A stretch of 64,000 nucleotides of DNA from Hydrogenophaga sp. PAMC20947 (GTDB taxonomy: Bacteria; Pseudomonadota; Gammaproteobacteria; Burkholderiales; Burkholderiaceae_C). Shown here piece after piece: positions 55,168-64,000 of the stretch (within the stretch, counting starts at the first letter, position 1; each line of letters opens with the position of its first letter). Both the position numbers and the translations under genes were made by a program. The stretch is from positions 1 through 64,000 of the forward strand of contig NZ_CP039252.1 in NCBI RefSeq assembly GCF_004795855.1. The letters are read 5' to 3'. The notes beneath the pieces are model-generated. The model did not search any database. It worked only from the letters and a program-made list of their open reading frames with translations, and was not told where the DNA came from.

Positions 55168-55331
55168 GAAGTCAGTGGCCTGTCCCGGGATTTGCGGAAG
55201 TGGTCGGTGTGTGGTGGCTTTGGCTTGCCCTCGGATGCGGCCCGGCCTGTACCTGGGTTCTATGCATGAGGCGCAAAGCTGCCTCAGCCATCATCCGGCG
55301 TTGAGACCATGACGATTCGGGCCACACCGAG

Positions 55332-56102
55332 TCAGCGCCGGATCTTGTGGCCCGTTTTGAACACCCACCAGACCACGGTCAGGCAAATGGCCATGAAACC
55401 CAGGGTCATGCCGGTGCTGACGGCAATGTGCACGTCGGCGTGTCCGTAAAAGGCCCAGCGCAGACCACTGATCAGGTAGACCACGGGATTGAACAGGGAA
55501 ACGGTCTGCCAGAACGGTGGCAGCATGTTGATGCTGTAGAAAGCGCCACCCAGGAAGGTCAGCGGGGTGACCACCAGCAGCGGGATCACCTGCAGTTTCT
55601 GGAAGCTGTCCGCCCAAAGGCCAATGATGAAACCGAAGAGGCAGAAGGTGATCGCGGTGAGGATCATGAAGCCCACCATCCACACCGGGTGCTGGATTTC
55701 GTAGGAAACGAAGAACCGTGAAGTGAGCAGGATCAAGGCGCCCAGCACCAGTGATTTGGTGGCCGCCGCGCCCACATAACCCAGCAACACCTCAACCCAG
55801 TTCACCGGGGCAGACAGCAGCTCGTAAATCGTGCCCGACCATTTGGGCATGTAGATGCCGAAGGCCGAATTGGAAATGCTCTCACTGAGCAGCGAGAGCA
55901 TGAGCAGGCCCGGAACGATGTAGGCCCCGTAGCTCACGCCACCGATGTCGCCCATGCGCGAACCGATGGCCGATCCGAAGACAATGAAATAGAGCGAAGT
56001 CGACAACACGGGCGCGATGATGCTTTGCGCAAGGGTGCGAAAGGTGCGGTTCATCTCGAACATGTAGATGGCTCGGATGCCGTGGATGTTGAGGTTCATC
56101 AT
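55332..56102 (-). CDS. yadH: ABC-2 type exporter permease (YadH-like)
   Basis: A 256-residue permease with six membrane segments and the ABC-2 signature near 210-240 ([22 protein letters not shown], then [16 protein letters not shown]). [20 protein letters not shown] at the start is typical of YadH. Starts within the ATPase gene (4-bp ATGA overlap), so both are co-translated. Substrate unknown. Confidence 0.9.
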   Translation of the reverse strand: MMNLNIHGIRAIYMFEMNRTFRTLAQSIIAPVLSTSLYFIVFGSAIGSRMGDIGGVSYGAYIVPGLLMLSLLSESISNSAFGIYMPKWSGTIYELLSAPVNWVEVLLGYVGAAATKSLVLGALILLTSRFFVSYEIQHPVWMVGFMILTAITFCLFGFIIGLWADSFQKLQVIPLLVVTPLTFLGGAFYSINMLPPFWQTVSLFNPVVYLISGLRWAFYGHADVHIAVSTGMTLGFMAICLTVVWWVFKTGHKIRR

Positions 56103-57082
56103 GCTTGGGGCGCTTTCTCATCGCGGCTGTCGTCGTGTACCAGGCTGACAAAAATGTCTTCCAGCGAACTTTCGCTGGAGTGCAGGTCTTTGAAGTCGAT
56201 GCCATGTTCGGCCAGGGCGCGCAGGAGCGCGGCGATGCCGGTGTCTTCCTGCTGCGTATCGAAGGTGTAGGTGAGTTGCTGGCCGTCGGGGGACAGCTGC
56301 AGGGGCCAGCGGGCCAGCGCGTCGTTGATGCGTTCCATGGGCTGTTGCAGTGTCAGTGTGAGCTGCTTCTTGCCGAGCTTGCGCATCAGCACGTCTTTGT
56401 TTTCCACCAGGATCAACTCGCCCTTGCGGATCACGCCGATGCGGTCGGCCATGTCTTCGGCTTCTTCGATGTAGTGGGTGGTGAGGATGATGGTGGTGCC
56501 GGCGTCGCGCAGCTCGCGCACCAGGCGCCACATGTCGTGGCGCAGCTCCACGTCGACCCCGGCGCTGGGCTCGTCAAGGAACAGGATTTTGGGCTCGTGT
56601 GAGAGCGCCTTGGCAATCAGAACACGGCGTTTCATGCCGCCCGATAGCGCCAGGATTTTGGTGTCTTTTTTGTCCCAGAGCGAGAGGTCTTTCAGGATCT
56701 TTTCGATCAACGCCGGATTGGCGGGCTTGCCAAACAGGCCGCGGCTGAAGCTCACCGTGGCCCACACGGTTTCAAACGAGTCGGTGTGCAGTTCCTGCGG
56801 TACCAGCCCGATGGTGGCGCGCGCGGCGCGGTAGTCGGTCACGATGTTGTGGCCGTCGGCCAGCACCGTGCCCTCGGTCGCATTGGTCATGCCGCAGATC
56901 AGGCTGATCAGCGTGGTCTTGCCCGCACCATTGGGGCCGAGCAGGGCGAAAATTTCACCGCGGCGGATGTCAAGGTCCACGTGCTTGAGCGCCTGGAAGC
57001 CGCCGGCGTAGGTTTTGCTGACGCCGCGCACGCTGACGATGGCGTCGGCGCTGGGGGGTGAGGAAGGGGAAATGGGTTGCAT
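56099..57082 (-). CDS. yadG: ABC exporter ATPase (YadG-like)
   Basis: A 327-residue ATPase: Walker [13 protein letters not shown] near 58, Q-loop VPQELH, signature LSGGMKRRV, Walker [13 protein letters not shown], switch TTHYIEEAE. The C-terminal 80 residues ([10 protein letters not shown] end) match YadG. Start [10 protein letters not shown] at 57082. Works with the permease downstream; the pair is common in betaproteobacteria with no known substrate. Confidence 0.93.
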   Translation of the reverse strand: MQPISPSSPPSADAIVSVRGVSKTYAGGFQALKHVDLDIRRGEIFALLGPNGAGKTTLISLICGMTNATEGTVLADGHNIVTDYRAARATIGLVPQELHTDSFETVWATVSFSRGLFGKPANPALIEKILKDLSLWDKKDTKILALSGGMKRRVLIAKALSHEPKILFLDEPSAGVDVELRHDMWRLVRELRDAGTTIILTTHYIEEAEDMADRIGVIRKGELILVENKDVLMRKLGKKQLTLTLQQPMERINDALARWPLQLSPDGQQLTYTFDTQQEDTGIAALLRALAEHGIDFKDLHSSESSLEDIFVSLVHDDSRDEKAPQA

Positions 57083-57532
57083 GTTGGGTCGTTGTGGAAA
57101 TGGGCTGGGCAATCTCGGCGCAACGACAGGGCGACTGCTTCCAAGCCGCGGGTTGGCGCCCTGTAGGCGCTGTCGCGTGCCATGTGTGCCTTGGCCTGTG
57201 TCGGGCATGGGGAGTGTCAGCTGCAACGTGACCGCAGCGGTCCACCTTTCACCGCCTTAGGGACCCATGGCAGGGCTGTGGGGTTGCATATGCGGCAAAA
57301 CTGCTCTCGCTGGGGCAAATGTTCGCTTGCGACGCCTCACCAGGGGGCCGGGAAGCTCTGAGGGTCGGGCTCAGCAAAGTATTGTGAACCGAAAGGGAAA
57401 CGGACGTGTTCCCGCCTGGACAAACGCCGAGCGGCCCGGGGTTCTGTGGGTTGCCCATGCAGGATTTGCTCATCTGTGGTGGGCCGCTTTCATTTTTTCC
57501 TGATCTGTTCGATCGGCGGCGGGCTAGTGGAG
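57083..57532. other. Gene-poor region of 450 bp
   Basis: Between divergent yadG and the radical SAM gene. No coding frame or known RNA recognised. Its right end carries the LexA-like site. Confidence 0.4.
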
Positions 57533-57548
57533 CTGATTTTATATACAG
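57533..57548 (+). promoter_or_regulatory. LexA-box-like site before the radical SAM gene
   Basis: CTGATTTTATATACAG fits the SOS box CTG-N10-CAG (consensus CTGT-N8-ACAG) with one mismatch in the left arm, and ends 8 bp before the ATG at 57557. Binding there would block the gene directly. No other SOS-type site was looked for systematically. Confidence 0.5.
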
Positions 57549-57556
57549 TACGTCGG

Positions 57557-58636
57557 ATGAGCGAATTTTTCATTCCATTGCAGTTTGTTAAAGGCCGGGG
57601 TGTGGCCCACCGTCAGCCGCACCGGTTCGAGCGTGATGAGCGTTCGGCCTTTGACGACGGCTGGGGGGAGGCCGAGGTGGCCGCTGGTGAGCCGCAGGCC
57701 ACTCAAGTCACTTTTGAAGACGCGCGCAGCGTCATCACCCGCAACGATTCGCCCGACATCGGCTTTCACCTGGGGCTCAACCCTTACCGGGGTTGTGAGC
57801 ATGGCTGCATTTACTGCTATGCGCGCCCGAGCCACAGCTACCTCAACCTTTCGCCGGGTCTGGACTTTGAAACCCGGCTGATAGCCAAGCGCAATATCGG
57901 CGCCGTGTTGCGCGCCGAGATCACGCATGCGCGCTACCAGCCCGAGCTGATCGCGATCGGCACCGTGACCGACGCTTACCAGCCGGTTGAGCGGGAGCTG
58001 CGGCTCACGCGGGCTGCGCTGGACGTGCTGAGCGCCGCGCGCCACCCGCTGGCCATCGTGACCAAAGGCAGCGGCGTGGAGCGCGACATCGATCTGCTGG
58101 CGCCCATGGGCGCAGAGAACCTCGCAGCGGTCTATGTGAGCATCACCACGCTGGATGCGAAGCTCGCGCGCATCCTGGAGCCACGGGCTGCCGCGCCGCA
58201 CCGGCGCTTGCGCACCATCCGCACACTGGCCGAGGCAGGTATTCCAGTGGGTGTGAGTGTTTCGCCGCAGATTCCTTTCATCAATGACGACATGGAGCGC
58301 GTGCTGGAGGCTGCATATGAGGCTGGTGCGCGCCGCGCTTTTTACCAGGTCATCCGCCTGCCTTGGGAGGTGGCGCCCATGTTCCGGCAGTGGCTTGGGC
58401 TGCATTACCCCGATCGCGCTGAGCGCGTGATGGCGCGCATACAGGACATGCGCGGTGGCAAAGACTACGACGCAGATTTTGCCGCTCGCATGAAAGGCCA
58501 AGGCATCTGGGCCGACCTGTTGCGCCAGCGCTTTGTGAAGACCTGTGACCGCCTGGGCTACCAGCGCGAGCGCCATGCGCTGGATTTGTCGCGTTTCCAG
58601 CCATCGGCGTTGTGCCCGCAGCAAGAGCTGTTTTAG
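57557..58636 (+). CDS. PA0069-family radical SAM protein (SplB-like)
   Basis: A 359-residue radical SAM enzyme. Cluster motif Cys-x3-Cys-x2-Cys in YRGCEHGCIYCYARPSHSYL near residue 80; ITKGSGVERDIDLL and SVSPQIPFINDDMERVLEAA are seen in the PA0069/SplB-like group, which repairs or modifies nucleic acids by unknown chemistry. Start MSEFFIPLQF at 57557. The preceding LexA-type site suggests SOS control and hence a DNA-repair role. Confidence 0.9.
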   Translation: MSEFFIPLQFVKGRGVAHRQPHRFERDERSAFDDGWGEAEVAAGEPQATQVTFEDARSVITRNDSPDIGFHLGLNPYRGCEHGCIYCYARPSHSYLNLSPGLDFETRLIAKRNIGAVLRAEITHARYQPELIAIGTVTDAYQPVERELRLTRAALDVLSAARHPLAIVTKGSGVERDIDLLAPMGAENLAAVYVSITTLDAKLARILEPRAAAPHRRLRTIRTLAEAGIPVGVSVSPQIPFINDDMERVLEAAYEAGARRAFYQVIRLPWEVAPMFRQWLGLHYPDRAERVMARIQDMRGGKDYDADFAARMKGQGIWADLLRQRFVKTCDRLGYQRERHALDLSRFQPSALCPQQELF

Positions 58637-58663
58637 AACACGCGGCCGTTGCGGCCTGGGTAC

Positions 58664-59551
58664 TCAGCCAGGTTTGCGCCCGGCAAGGTCGGCCATGCCT
58701 TGTGCAAAGCGTTCCAGCAGGGCCTCAGGCAGGTCGTGTCCCATGCCGGGAATGAAGTCGGTTTCAGCATGGGCAATGTGCTGCGCCAGCTGGCGGCCAC
58801 AGGTCACGGGTACCAGGGGATCGTCGACCCCGTGCACGATGCGCGTGGGCGCCGTGATGCGGGAGAGCAGCGGCGTGCGGTCACGGTCTGCCACCACCGC
58901 CAGCAGCTGGCGCGCAGAACCGGCGGGGTGCCAGGCGCGCTGCACCGAGGCCAGGGCGCGCTCACGCACGATCCGTTCGTCCGACGGGAATTGCGGGCTG
59001 CCGATGACGCGCAGAACACGCACGATCCAGTCCACGGCGTGATGGGCGCCCGAGCCCATGGGGCGGGACATGAGTGCGCGCCGCACGGCCCAGCGCGGCT
59101 GGGGCAATGAGCGCGCTCCACTGGTCGTCATCATCAGCGTGAGGCTTGCCACGCGCTGCGGCGCGCTGGCAGCCAGGTGCTGAGCGATCATGCCGCCCAT
59201 GGAGGCACCGCACACATGGGCCTGTTGTATGCCCAGCGCGTCCAGCACGCCCAGGGCATCTTGTGCCATGTCGCTCAGGGTGTAGGGTGTGCGCAGCGGC
59301 AGGCGCAGCACATGGCGCAGGCCGGCCAGCGCCATGTTGGGCACGCCCGCATGGTCAAAGCCCTGGCTCAGGCCGATATCGCGGTTGTCGAAGCGGACCA
59401 CCCGAAATCCGCGCTCCAGCAAGCCTTGCACCAGGGCTTGAGGCCAGGCGATGAGTTGCATGCCCAGACCCATGATGAGCATCACCACCGGCCCCTCACG
59501 AGGGCCCTGGTCGTCCACCTCGATGTGCAGGCCGTTGGCTTTAACTTGCAT
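58664..59551 (-). CDS. Alpha/beta hydrolase
   Basis: A 295-residue hydrolase. VMLIMGLGMQLIAWP oxyanion strand, RFDNRDIGLSQGF, nucleophile HVCGASMGGMIAQHLAA near residue 120, late Asp in VHGVDDPLVP and His in PGMGHDLPE. Related to rhodomycin/aclacinomycin methylesterase-like hydrolases. Convergent with the radical SAM gene. Substrate unknown. Confidence 0.9.
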   Translation of the reverse strand: MQVKANGLHIEVDDQGPREGPVVMLIMGLGMQLIAWPQALVQGLLERGFRVVRFDNRDIGLSQGFDHAGVPNMALAGLRHVLRLPLRTPYTLSDMAQDALGVLDALGIQQAHVCGASMGGMIAQHLAASAPQRVASLTLMMTTSGARSLPQPRWAVRRALMSRPMGSGAHHAVDWIVRVLRVIGSPQFPSDERIVRERALASVQRAWHPAGSARQLLAVVADRDRTPLLSRITAPTRIVHGVDDPLVPVTCGRQLAQHIAHAETDFIPGMGHDLPEALLERFAQGMADLAGRKPG

Positions 59552-59583
59552 GTTTCAGTGCTGCAAAGTGTGACCCACGCTGC

Positions 59584-59878
59584 GGCGGAGCGTGGGAGTC
59601 ACCGGGCCAGCCGCCGGGCCGCCCCAAGGCAGGCCCAGCCCCCTCGGGGGGCAGCGACCCGCGAAGCGGTGGAGTGTGGGGGTCACCGGGCCAGCCGCCG
59701 GGCCGCCCCAAGGCAGGCCCAGCCCCCTCGGGGGGCAGCGACCCGCGAAGCGGTGGAGCGTGGGGGTCACCGGGCCAGCCGCCGGGCCGCCCCAAGGCAG
59801 GCCCAGCCCCCTCGGGGGCAGCGACCCGCGAAGCGGTGGAGCGTGGGGGTCATGCCTGCAGCGGTGGAGCGTGGGGGC
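59584..59878. repeat. Tandem array of an 84-bp interspersed repeat
   Basis: Copies at 59598-59681, 59682-59765 and 59766-59848 (one G shorter) are nearly identical; a partial copy follows to about 59878. Each unit has CCGCCGGGCCGCCCCAAGGC, CAGCCCCCTCGGGG and GCAGCGACCCGCGAAGCGGT in order. The same sequence family is inserted in the uraD-allC gene (8432). Lies between two leftward hydrolase genes. Because 84 is divisible by three, one frame stays open across it, but I do not regard it as coding. Confidence 0.9.
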
Positions 59879-59882
59879 AACA

Positions 59883-60719
59883 TCAATACCATTGCGTCAT
59901 CGCCTCTGGCTGGTGCGCCACTTTGAAAAACCAGCGGCGTGCACCTTTGACATCGAAGCGCATCCAATGCGCCGGGTCCTGGCGCAACCGATCGGCAATG
60001 GCGTACATGGCCATCGGGTTCATGCCCATGCCGATGTGGCTGGCGTGCACCTCAATGTTTTCCGTGTGGGCGTGGCGTGGCGGGTTGATGCTGCATTGCC
60101 AGGCCACGATGCCGTCGCTCTTGCTGTAGATCGACGTGGTCGGCACGGGTGGTGGCTTGCGCACCTCCGACAGCAGGTCTTGGTCGTGCGGGTGCTGGCC
60201 ACTCACCATCTGATAGAAACGCCAGGCGTTGGTGGCCTTGGGGTGGCCCGTGAACGGTGTGCCCAGCGTGATGACGCAGCGCACCAGGTCGGGCATTTCC
60301 TTGGCCATCTCGCGTGCGTAAATACCGCCCAGGCTCCAGCCGATCAGGCTGATCTTGCCGCCATGCTGTTGGTGCAGCGCCTGGATGCGCGCCCGGCAAG
60401 CTTCCAGCACGCCTTCGCGCGGACCGAGGTTCACGCCTTGTTTCCAGCCGTGTGGCTGGTAACCGTGTTGCTTGAGGAAGCGGCGCAGCGCTGCCGTGCT
60501 GATGTCGGCGGCGCCCAGGCCGGGAAACACCAGCACAGCGTGGCCGTCGCCCGAGGGCATCTTGGAGAGCCAGGGCGAGACCGCCGCCAGCGCCAAGGCT
60601 TCCCAGGGCGCGCGGGCCTCGAGCAACAGCAGCCCCAGGCCGGGTGGCACCAGGTGCAGGCTGGTGTTGTCGTGTTCCGGGGGCTCTGGGTTGGACATGG
60701 GGTGGAAACGTTGACTCAT
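59883..60719 (-). CDS. Alpha/beta hydrolase (lipase/esterase-like)
   Basis: A 278-residue protein: HAVLVFPGLGAADISTAALRRFL near residue 58, nucleophile ISLIGWSLGGIYAREMAKEM (G-W-S-L-G), Asp in SIYSKSDGIVAW and His in EVHASHIGMGMNP. Resembles triacylglycerol-lipase-like proteins. Start could be 60719 or MSNPEPPEHD at 60698. Just upstream in the leftward direction is the WS/DGAT gene (33 bp), so both may share a transcript and act on neutral lipids. Confidence 0.8.
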   Translation of the reverse strand: MSQRFHPMSNPEPPEHDNTSLHLVPPGLGLLLLEARAPWEALALAAVSPWLSKMPSGDGHAVLVFPGLGAADISTAALRRFLKQHGYQPHGWKQGVNLGPREGVLEACRARIQALHQQHGGKISLIGWSLGGIYAREMAKEMPDLVRCVITLGTPFTGHPKATNAWRFYQMVSGQHPHDQDLLSEVRKPPPVPTTSIYSKSDGIVAWQCSINPPRHAHTENIEVHASHIGMGMNPMAMYAIADRLRQDPAHWMRFDVKGARRWFFKVAHQPEAMTQWY

Positions 60720-60752
60720 GCGTGCGCAAAAAGTTGAAACCATGAAACCATA

Positions 60753-62357
60753 TTAACGACTGCGCGCCTTGGAGACGGGTGCGCTGTCCCTCGTGCTGGG
60801 TCGCTTGCGTGACACTTTGCGCACGGTCTCGGGGGCTTTGACCGGCACCCGCTTTGAGGCGGTACGGCGGGCTTTGGTGGGCATCGGCGATGGCGCGGTC
60901 GTTGCGGCCGCAGGCTGGGGGAGCGCACGCAGTTCGTCCAGGGCCGTCTCCAGCGCCTGGGCCAGCGACTTCACGTCGGGCATGGCGGCCGCGTCGGCCA
61001 TGAGACCGAAATCCATATGGGCATCAAAGCTCTGCACCGTGATGTTCAAGGCCATGCCGTGCACCACGATGCTGGTGGGGCAGTTGGCGAGCACGCGCGC
61101 ACCGGCCAGATACAGCGGCACCAGGGGGCCGGGCACATTGGAGATCACCACGTTGGCCACCTGCGGCAGGCGATCGGCTACCTTGGCTTTGCCGTAGAGC
61201 GAAGCCGCGGCTTCGATCAGCCAGGGCACGCCGATCGACGGAAAGTCGGTCGGCAGGATGCTTTTCATGTGGCCCATGGTGGTCTTCATTGCACGGCTGG
61301 CTGCGCGAATGTGCGTCAGGCGCTTCACCGGATCGGCCAGGTTCGTGCCCAGGCTGATCAGACTCATCGAAGCCTGGTTGTCCGAACGGTTGTCGCCCGC
61401 CTGCCGCAGCGAAATCGGGACCGCTGCCACCAGGCTTTTTCGCGGCAGCATGTCGTGCTGCAGCAGGTAGTTGCGCAGCGCGCCGGCGCACAGCATGAGC
61501 ACCATGTCGTTGAGGGTGGCATCGTGCGCATGGGCCAGCGCCTTGAGCTCTTTCAGGGGCACGCTGGCCGAGGCAAACGCGCGGGTGGTGCCGACCGATA
61601 CGTTCATGGGCGTGGCCGGTGCGAGCGTGACGTTGCCCGAGCCCTTGCCCAGCAGCTGTTTGGTTGTGAGTGCGCCCTTGGCCGTGCCCGCCACCGTGCC
61701 CAGCGTGGCGGGCAGATTGCGCACGATGCGCACCACCTGGCTCACTTCGTTGGTGAGGGCACCGCGCAGCATCTCGACCATGCCGATCTTGAAGGTTTTG
61801 CTGCGTTGGGAGGGGCGCAGCTCGATCTCGCGTGGTTCGGGCGTGAGGTCGTAGAGCACATTGCCCAGCGCCACGGCGGCCTGGCCGTCCACGGCCGCAT
61901 GGTGCAGCTGTGAATACACGCCCACTTGTTTGTGACCGTTGGCGCTGCGCGGCAGCCCTTCGATGACGTGCACGCGCCAGAGCGGCTTGCTGCGGTCCAG
62001 CAGTTGCGGGTGCAACACCGAAACCTTTTCTTCGAGCAGCGTGCGTGCGTCCTTGGCCGGGCCGCCCATTTTGGCGCGGCTCGGTAGCTTGTGTTCAATG
62101 ATGTGGTGCGTGAGGTCGGGTTCGGCATCGACCCAGGCCGGATTCGCCAGGTTCAGCGGCATCCACCACAGGCGGCGGCGCAGGGCCGGCGTGGCGGGCA
62201 TGCGAGCGGCGTAATGCCGCCGGAGATCGGTGACAAAGTGGCCACGGTAGCCAGCGGGCAGCTCCAGCAGATTCATGGCGCCCACATGCATGGGCATTTC
62301 TGGCTTCTCCAGATAGAGGAAGGTGGCGTCCAGGCCAGAAAGTTGTTTCATCGGCAT
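60753..62357 (-). CDS. Wax ester synthase/diacylglycerol acyltransferase (WS/DGAT)
   Basis: A 534-residue enzyme of the bifunctional WS/DGAT family, joining acyl-CoA to fatty alcohol or diacylglycerol. Active-site HHAAVDG at residues 152-158; N-terminal MKQLSGLDATFLYLE; later VANVVISNVPGPLVPLYLAG (with the NVPGP-type motif). Start ATG 62357 has GAGGAG seven bases ahead. After residue 470 the chain becomes a Lys/Arg/Pro/Ala-rich tail (KARRTASKRVPVKAPE) not needed for the catalytic fold; possibly membrane- or lipid-surface-binding. The next gene is a lipase-like hydrolase. Confidence 0.93.
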   Translation of the reverse strand: MPMKQLSGLDATFLYLEKPEMPMHVGAMNLLELPAGYRGHFVTDLRRHYAARMPATPALRRRLWWMPLNLANPAWVDAEPDLTHHIIEHKLPSRAKMGGPAKDARTLLEEKVSVLHPQLLDRSKPLWRVHVIEGLPRSANGHKQVGVYSQLHHAAVDGQAAVALGNVLYDLTPEPREIELRPSQRSKTFKIGMVEMLRGALTNEVSQVVRIVRNLPATLGTVAGTAKGALTTKQLLGKGSGNVTLAPATPMNVSVGTTRAFASASVPLKELKALAHAHDATLNDMVLMLCAGALRNYLLQHDMLPRKSLVAAVPISLRQAGDNRSDNQASMSLISLGTNLADPVKRLTHIRAASRAMKTTMGHMKSILPTDFPSIGVPWLIEAAASLYGKAKVADRLPQVANVVISNVPGPLVPLYLAGARVLANCPTSIVVHGMALNITVQSFDAHMDFGLMADAAAMPDVKSLAQALETALDELRALPQPAAATTAPSPMPTKARRTASKRVPVKAPETVRKVSRKRPSTRDSAPVSKARSR

Positions 62358-62538
62358 GCAAGGGCTCCTCGGGCAAGGCCCCGGGTGGTTTTGGCACCAC
62401 AGACCAACCCGTCAGTGGGCATGCCAATCATTGTGGGCGAGACCAGGGCGTCTGCGTGCGCTGCAGGTGACCGAAATGCTCAGGGTATGCCCCATGACGG
62501 ACGGTTGGTCTGGCGGTAGCTTCATGCCCCCTGCACGT

Positions 62539-63942
62539 TCAATCAGGTGGGCCGGTGGGGCCTGCAGGCGGGGGTTGTTGGCCTTCGATTGGGGGTACGG
62601 GATGGGACTCAGCGCCGCCTTTTTCCACCAGTTCGCGCAAGCTGATCGCCCCTGCGGCCGTTTCAGCGGCGGACTGCATGTTGTCGAGTACGCTGCTGAC
62701 CGATGGCGCCGTGGGCAAGGCACGGGGTGAAAAAAAGCGTGCCTCGCCAGCGTTCCGAATAGCGCCCATCACTTGAGCCACCGTGATCACCGATGGATCG
62801 CGTGCCGGCAGATAGCGCACCGGCTCGTCGCCGCTGGTCACCATCAGGCCGCCCTCTTGCAGGGCTTCCAGCACGACGGTCAGCACATGCATGGGCACAC
62901 CCAGCAAACGCGTGAAATCTTCTTGCGATGGCGCGGGCTGGCCTGCCAGAAAGGGCGCCGCCGTCAGGTGCATGGCCGAGAGCGCCAGGCGCTCGCGCAC
63001 CCGGTTGCTCAAGCGCGGTTCGCCGGCCCCCAGGTACAGGTATTCCGGGTGTTGCACGTAGAAAGCCACACTGGCACCGAACAGCAGAACCAGCCAGCTC
63101 ACATAGAGCCAGATCATGAACAGCACCAGGATTGCAAAGCTGGAATAAATCGCGGCATACTGGCCCGACGACGCGACGAAGACGGCAAAAAGCCAGCCGG
63201 CGGTCTGCCAGACAATGCCTCCTACAACACCACCCACCAGGGCCGCGCCCAGCTTCACACGTGCGTTGGGCAGTAGCAGATAGACAAAGGTGAAGGCGGC
63301 GATCACGAGCAGGTAAGGTGTGATTTCACCGATGATCGTGGCCGTCTGATTAAGCGCGCTGACCGACAGGAGCTGGCTCAAAACATCGGACTTCAGCAGG
63401 GCGCCCGTGACGCCCAGCGCAGCAAAAACCAGGATAGGACCGACCAGCAAGACGCTGAGGTAGCGACTGAAGCGCTCGCCAAGACGGCGGTGCTGCGACA
63501 CGTGCCAGATGTAGTTGAGCGATTCCTCGATCTTCTGCATCAGCGAGATCGATGTGTACAGCAGCAGCGCCAGGCCCAGCGCGCCGAGCACGCCAACGTT
63601 CATGTGTTCGATGAACTCGCCAATCTGGCCTGCCACCACGGCGCCTTGCTCTCCCAGCGGTGCCAGCAGGTTCACCAGCAGCGGCTGAATCTGGTTGTGC
63701 ACGCCAAACGCTTTCAGCACCGAAAAGCTCAAAGCCAGCAGCGGCACGATGGACAGCAGCGTGGTGTAGACCAGGCTCATGGCGCGCAGCGTGAGCTGAC
63801 CGAACGCGAGGTCGCGCACGAGGATGAGCACCGTGCGCACGAACCTCAGTCCGGCTGATTGCCAACGCAAGTGGGGCACCTGAGGGGTGCCCCAGATGCG
63901 TTTGTTCAGGCGATTCAGGGGATCGGTTTCGGTTTCTGTCAT
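62539..63942 (-). CDS. YihY/BrkB family inner-membrane protein
   Basis: A 467-residue protein. N-terminal 300 residues have about six membrane segments and YihY marks (RAMSLVYTTLLSIVPLLALSF, LLYTSISLMQKIEESLNYIW, GAALVGGVVGGIVWQTAGWLF); the C-terminal 150 residues are soluble, with winged-helix-like pieces (FTRLLGVPMHVLTVVLEALQ). Start MTETETDPLN at 63942 with AGGA ahead; a longer start is in frame. Function of YihY is still debated (not an RNase). Confidence 0.9.
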   Translation of the reverse strand: MTETETDPLNRLNKRIWGTPQVPHLRWQSAGLRFVRTVLILVRDLAFGQLTLRAMSLVYTTLLSIVPLLALSFSVLKAFGVHNQIQPLLVNLLAPLGEQGAVVAGQIGEFIEHMNVGVLGALGLALLLYTSISLMQKIEESLNYIWHVSQHRRLGERFSRYLSVLLVGPILVFAALGVTGALLKSDVLSQLLSVSALNQTATIIGEITPYLLVIAAFTFVYLLLPNARVKLGAALVGGVVGGIVWQTAGWLFAVFVASSGQYAAIYSSFAILVLFMIWLYVSWLVLLFGASVAFYVQHPEYLYLGAGEPRLSNRVRERLALSAMHLTAAPFLAGQPAPSQEDFTRLLGVPMHVLTVVLEALQEGGLMVTSGDEPVRYLPARDPSVITVAQVMGAIRNAGEARFFSPRALPTAPSVSSVLDNMQSAAETAAGAISLRELVEKGGAESHPVPPIEGQQPPPAGPTGPPD

Positions 63943-64000
63943 CGTGTGGTCCTGCCGTGAACGGCTTTCGGGATCCATGGTAGCAGCCGCCTCCAGCGCG

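Noticed and set aside
59541..59795. Apparent repeat protein on the minus strand (GRPGGWPGDPHAPP units)
   Set aside because: It is only a translation of the 84-bp DNA array; the DNA element occurs elsewhere in other frames.
59584..59878. CRISPR-like array
   Set aside because: Units are directly adjacent without unique spacers and no cas genes are present.

Overview
This is high-GC DNA with dense short operons, few mobile elements and no rRNA or tRNA gene that I could find. Gene content (NnrS/NsrR, a PuuD-type urate oxidase, a fused UraD-AllC enzyme, the DUF3348-DUF802-OmpA-DUF2894 operon, DUF2249, DUF1326/DUF2182) and short GC-rich interspersed repeats point to a betaproteobacterium of the order Burkholderiales, most likely family Comamonadaceae (Hydrogenophaga- or Acidovorax-like). 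The family is an inference from gene families, not from a marker gene.

Layout. 1-1.9 kb: nitric-oxide response locus (nnrS cut by the window edge, an nsrR broken by a frameshift, a DUF2249 gene). 2-14.5 kb: purine catabolism. It has an NCS2 purine permease, a leftward operon gntR-puuE-uraD/allC-M20 hydrolase, divergent uraH (HIU hydrolase), xdhC, and puuD (membrane urate oxidase with its own cytochrome c domain). NADP-malic enzyme maeB sits inside the block. Two identical perfect 16-bp palindromes (AAAGTGTATACACTTT), plus a weaker third copy, lie before gntR/uraH, puuD and the permease, and define a probable regulon of the GntR protein. Together these enzymes take urate to ureidoglycolate. 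8-Oxoguanine deaminase (makes urate) and glycerate kinase (uses carbon from glyoxylate) lie at 21-24 kb. 14.7-16.8 kb: formaldehyde detoxification (frmA, fghA). 16.9-20.9 kb: acyl-CoA ligase, esterase, Rieske protein and SDR.

24.3-29.4 kb holds the most intriguing block: four tightly packed genes, DUF3348, an 879-residue MotA/ZorA-like membrane protein with a very long tail built partly of exact 62-residue repeats, a MotB/ZorB-like OmpA protein with an Asp in its single membrane segment, and DUF2894. This looks like a proton-driven membrane motor of unknown purpose. 29.5-39.8 kb: membrane proteins, a DUF1326/DUF2182 pair facing a BTAD-TPR regulator, a methyltransferase, an FAD oxidase and a GlxA-type regulator. 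39.8-40.8 kb is decayed DNA with a relic of a gp19-like phage/contractile-injection tail-tube gene.

40.8-51.5 kb: small exported and membrane proteins, a TetR-controlled carboxymuconolactone decarboxylase-like/DsbA-like group, a transglutaminase, homocysteine S-methyltransferase, LysR and MarR regulators, hydrolase, GST and an SSB-like protein. 51.6-64 kb: PhoD phosphatase, uracil-DNA glycosylase-like protein, MFS exporter, YadGH-type ABC exporter, a radical SAM protein behind a LexA-box-like site, two hydrolases flanking an 84-bp tandem array, a wax ester synthase/DGAT and a YihY membrane protein. The same repeat family as the 84-bp array is inserted in frame inside the uraD-allC coding sequence.
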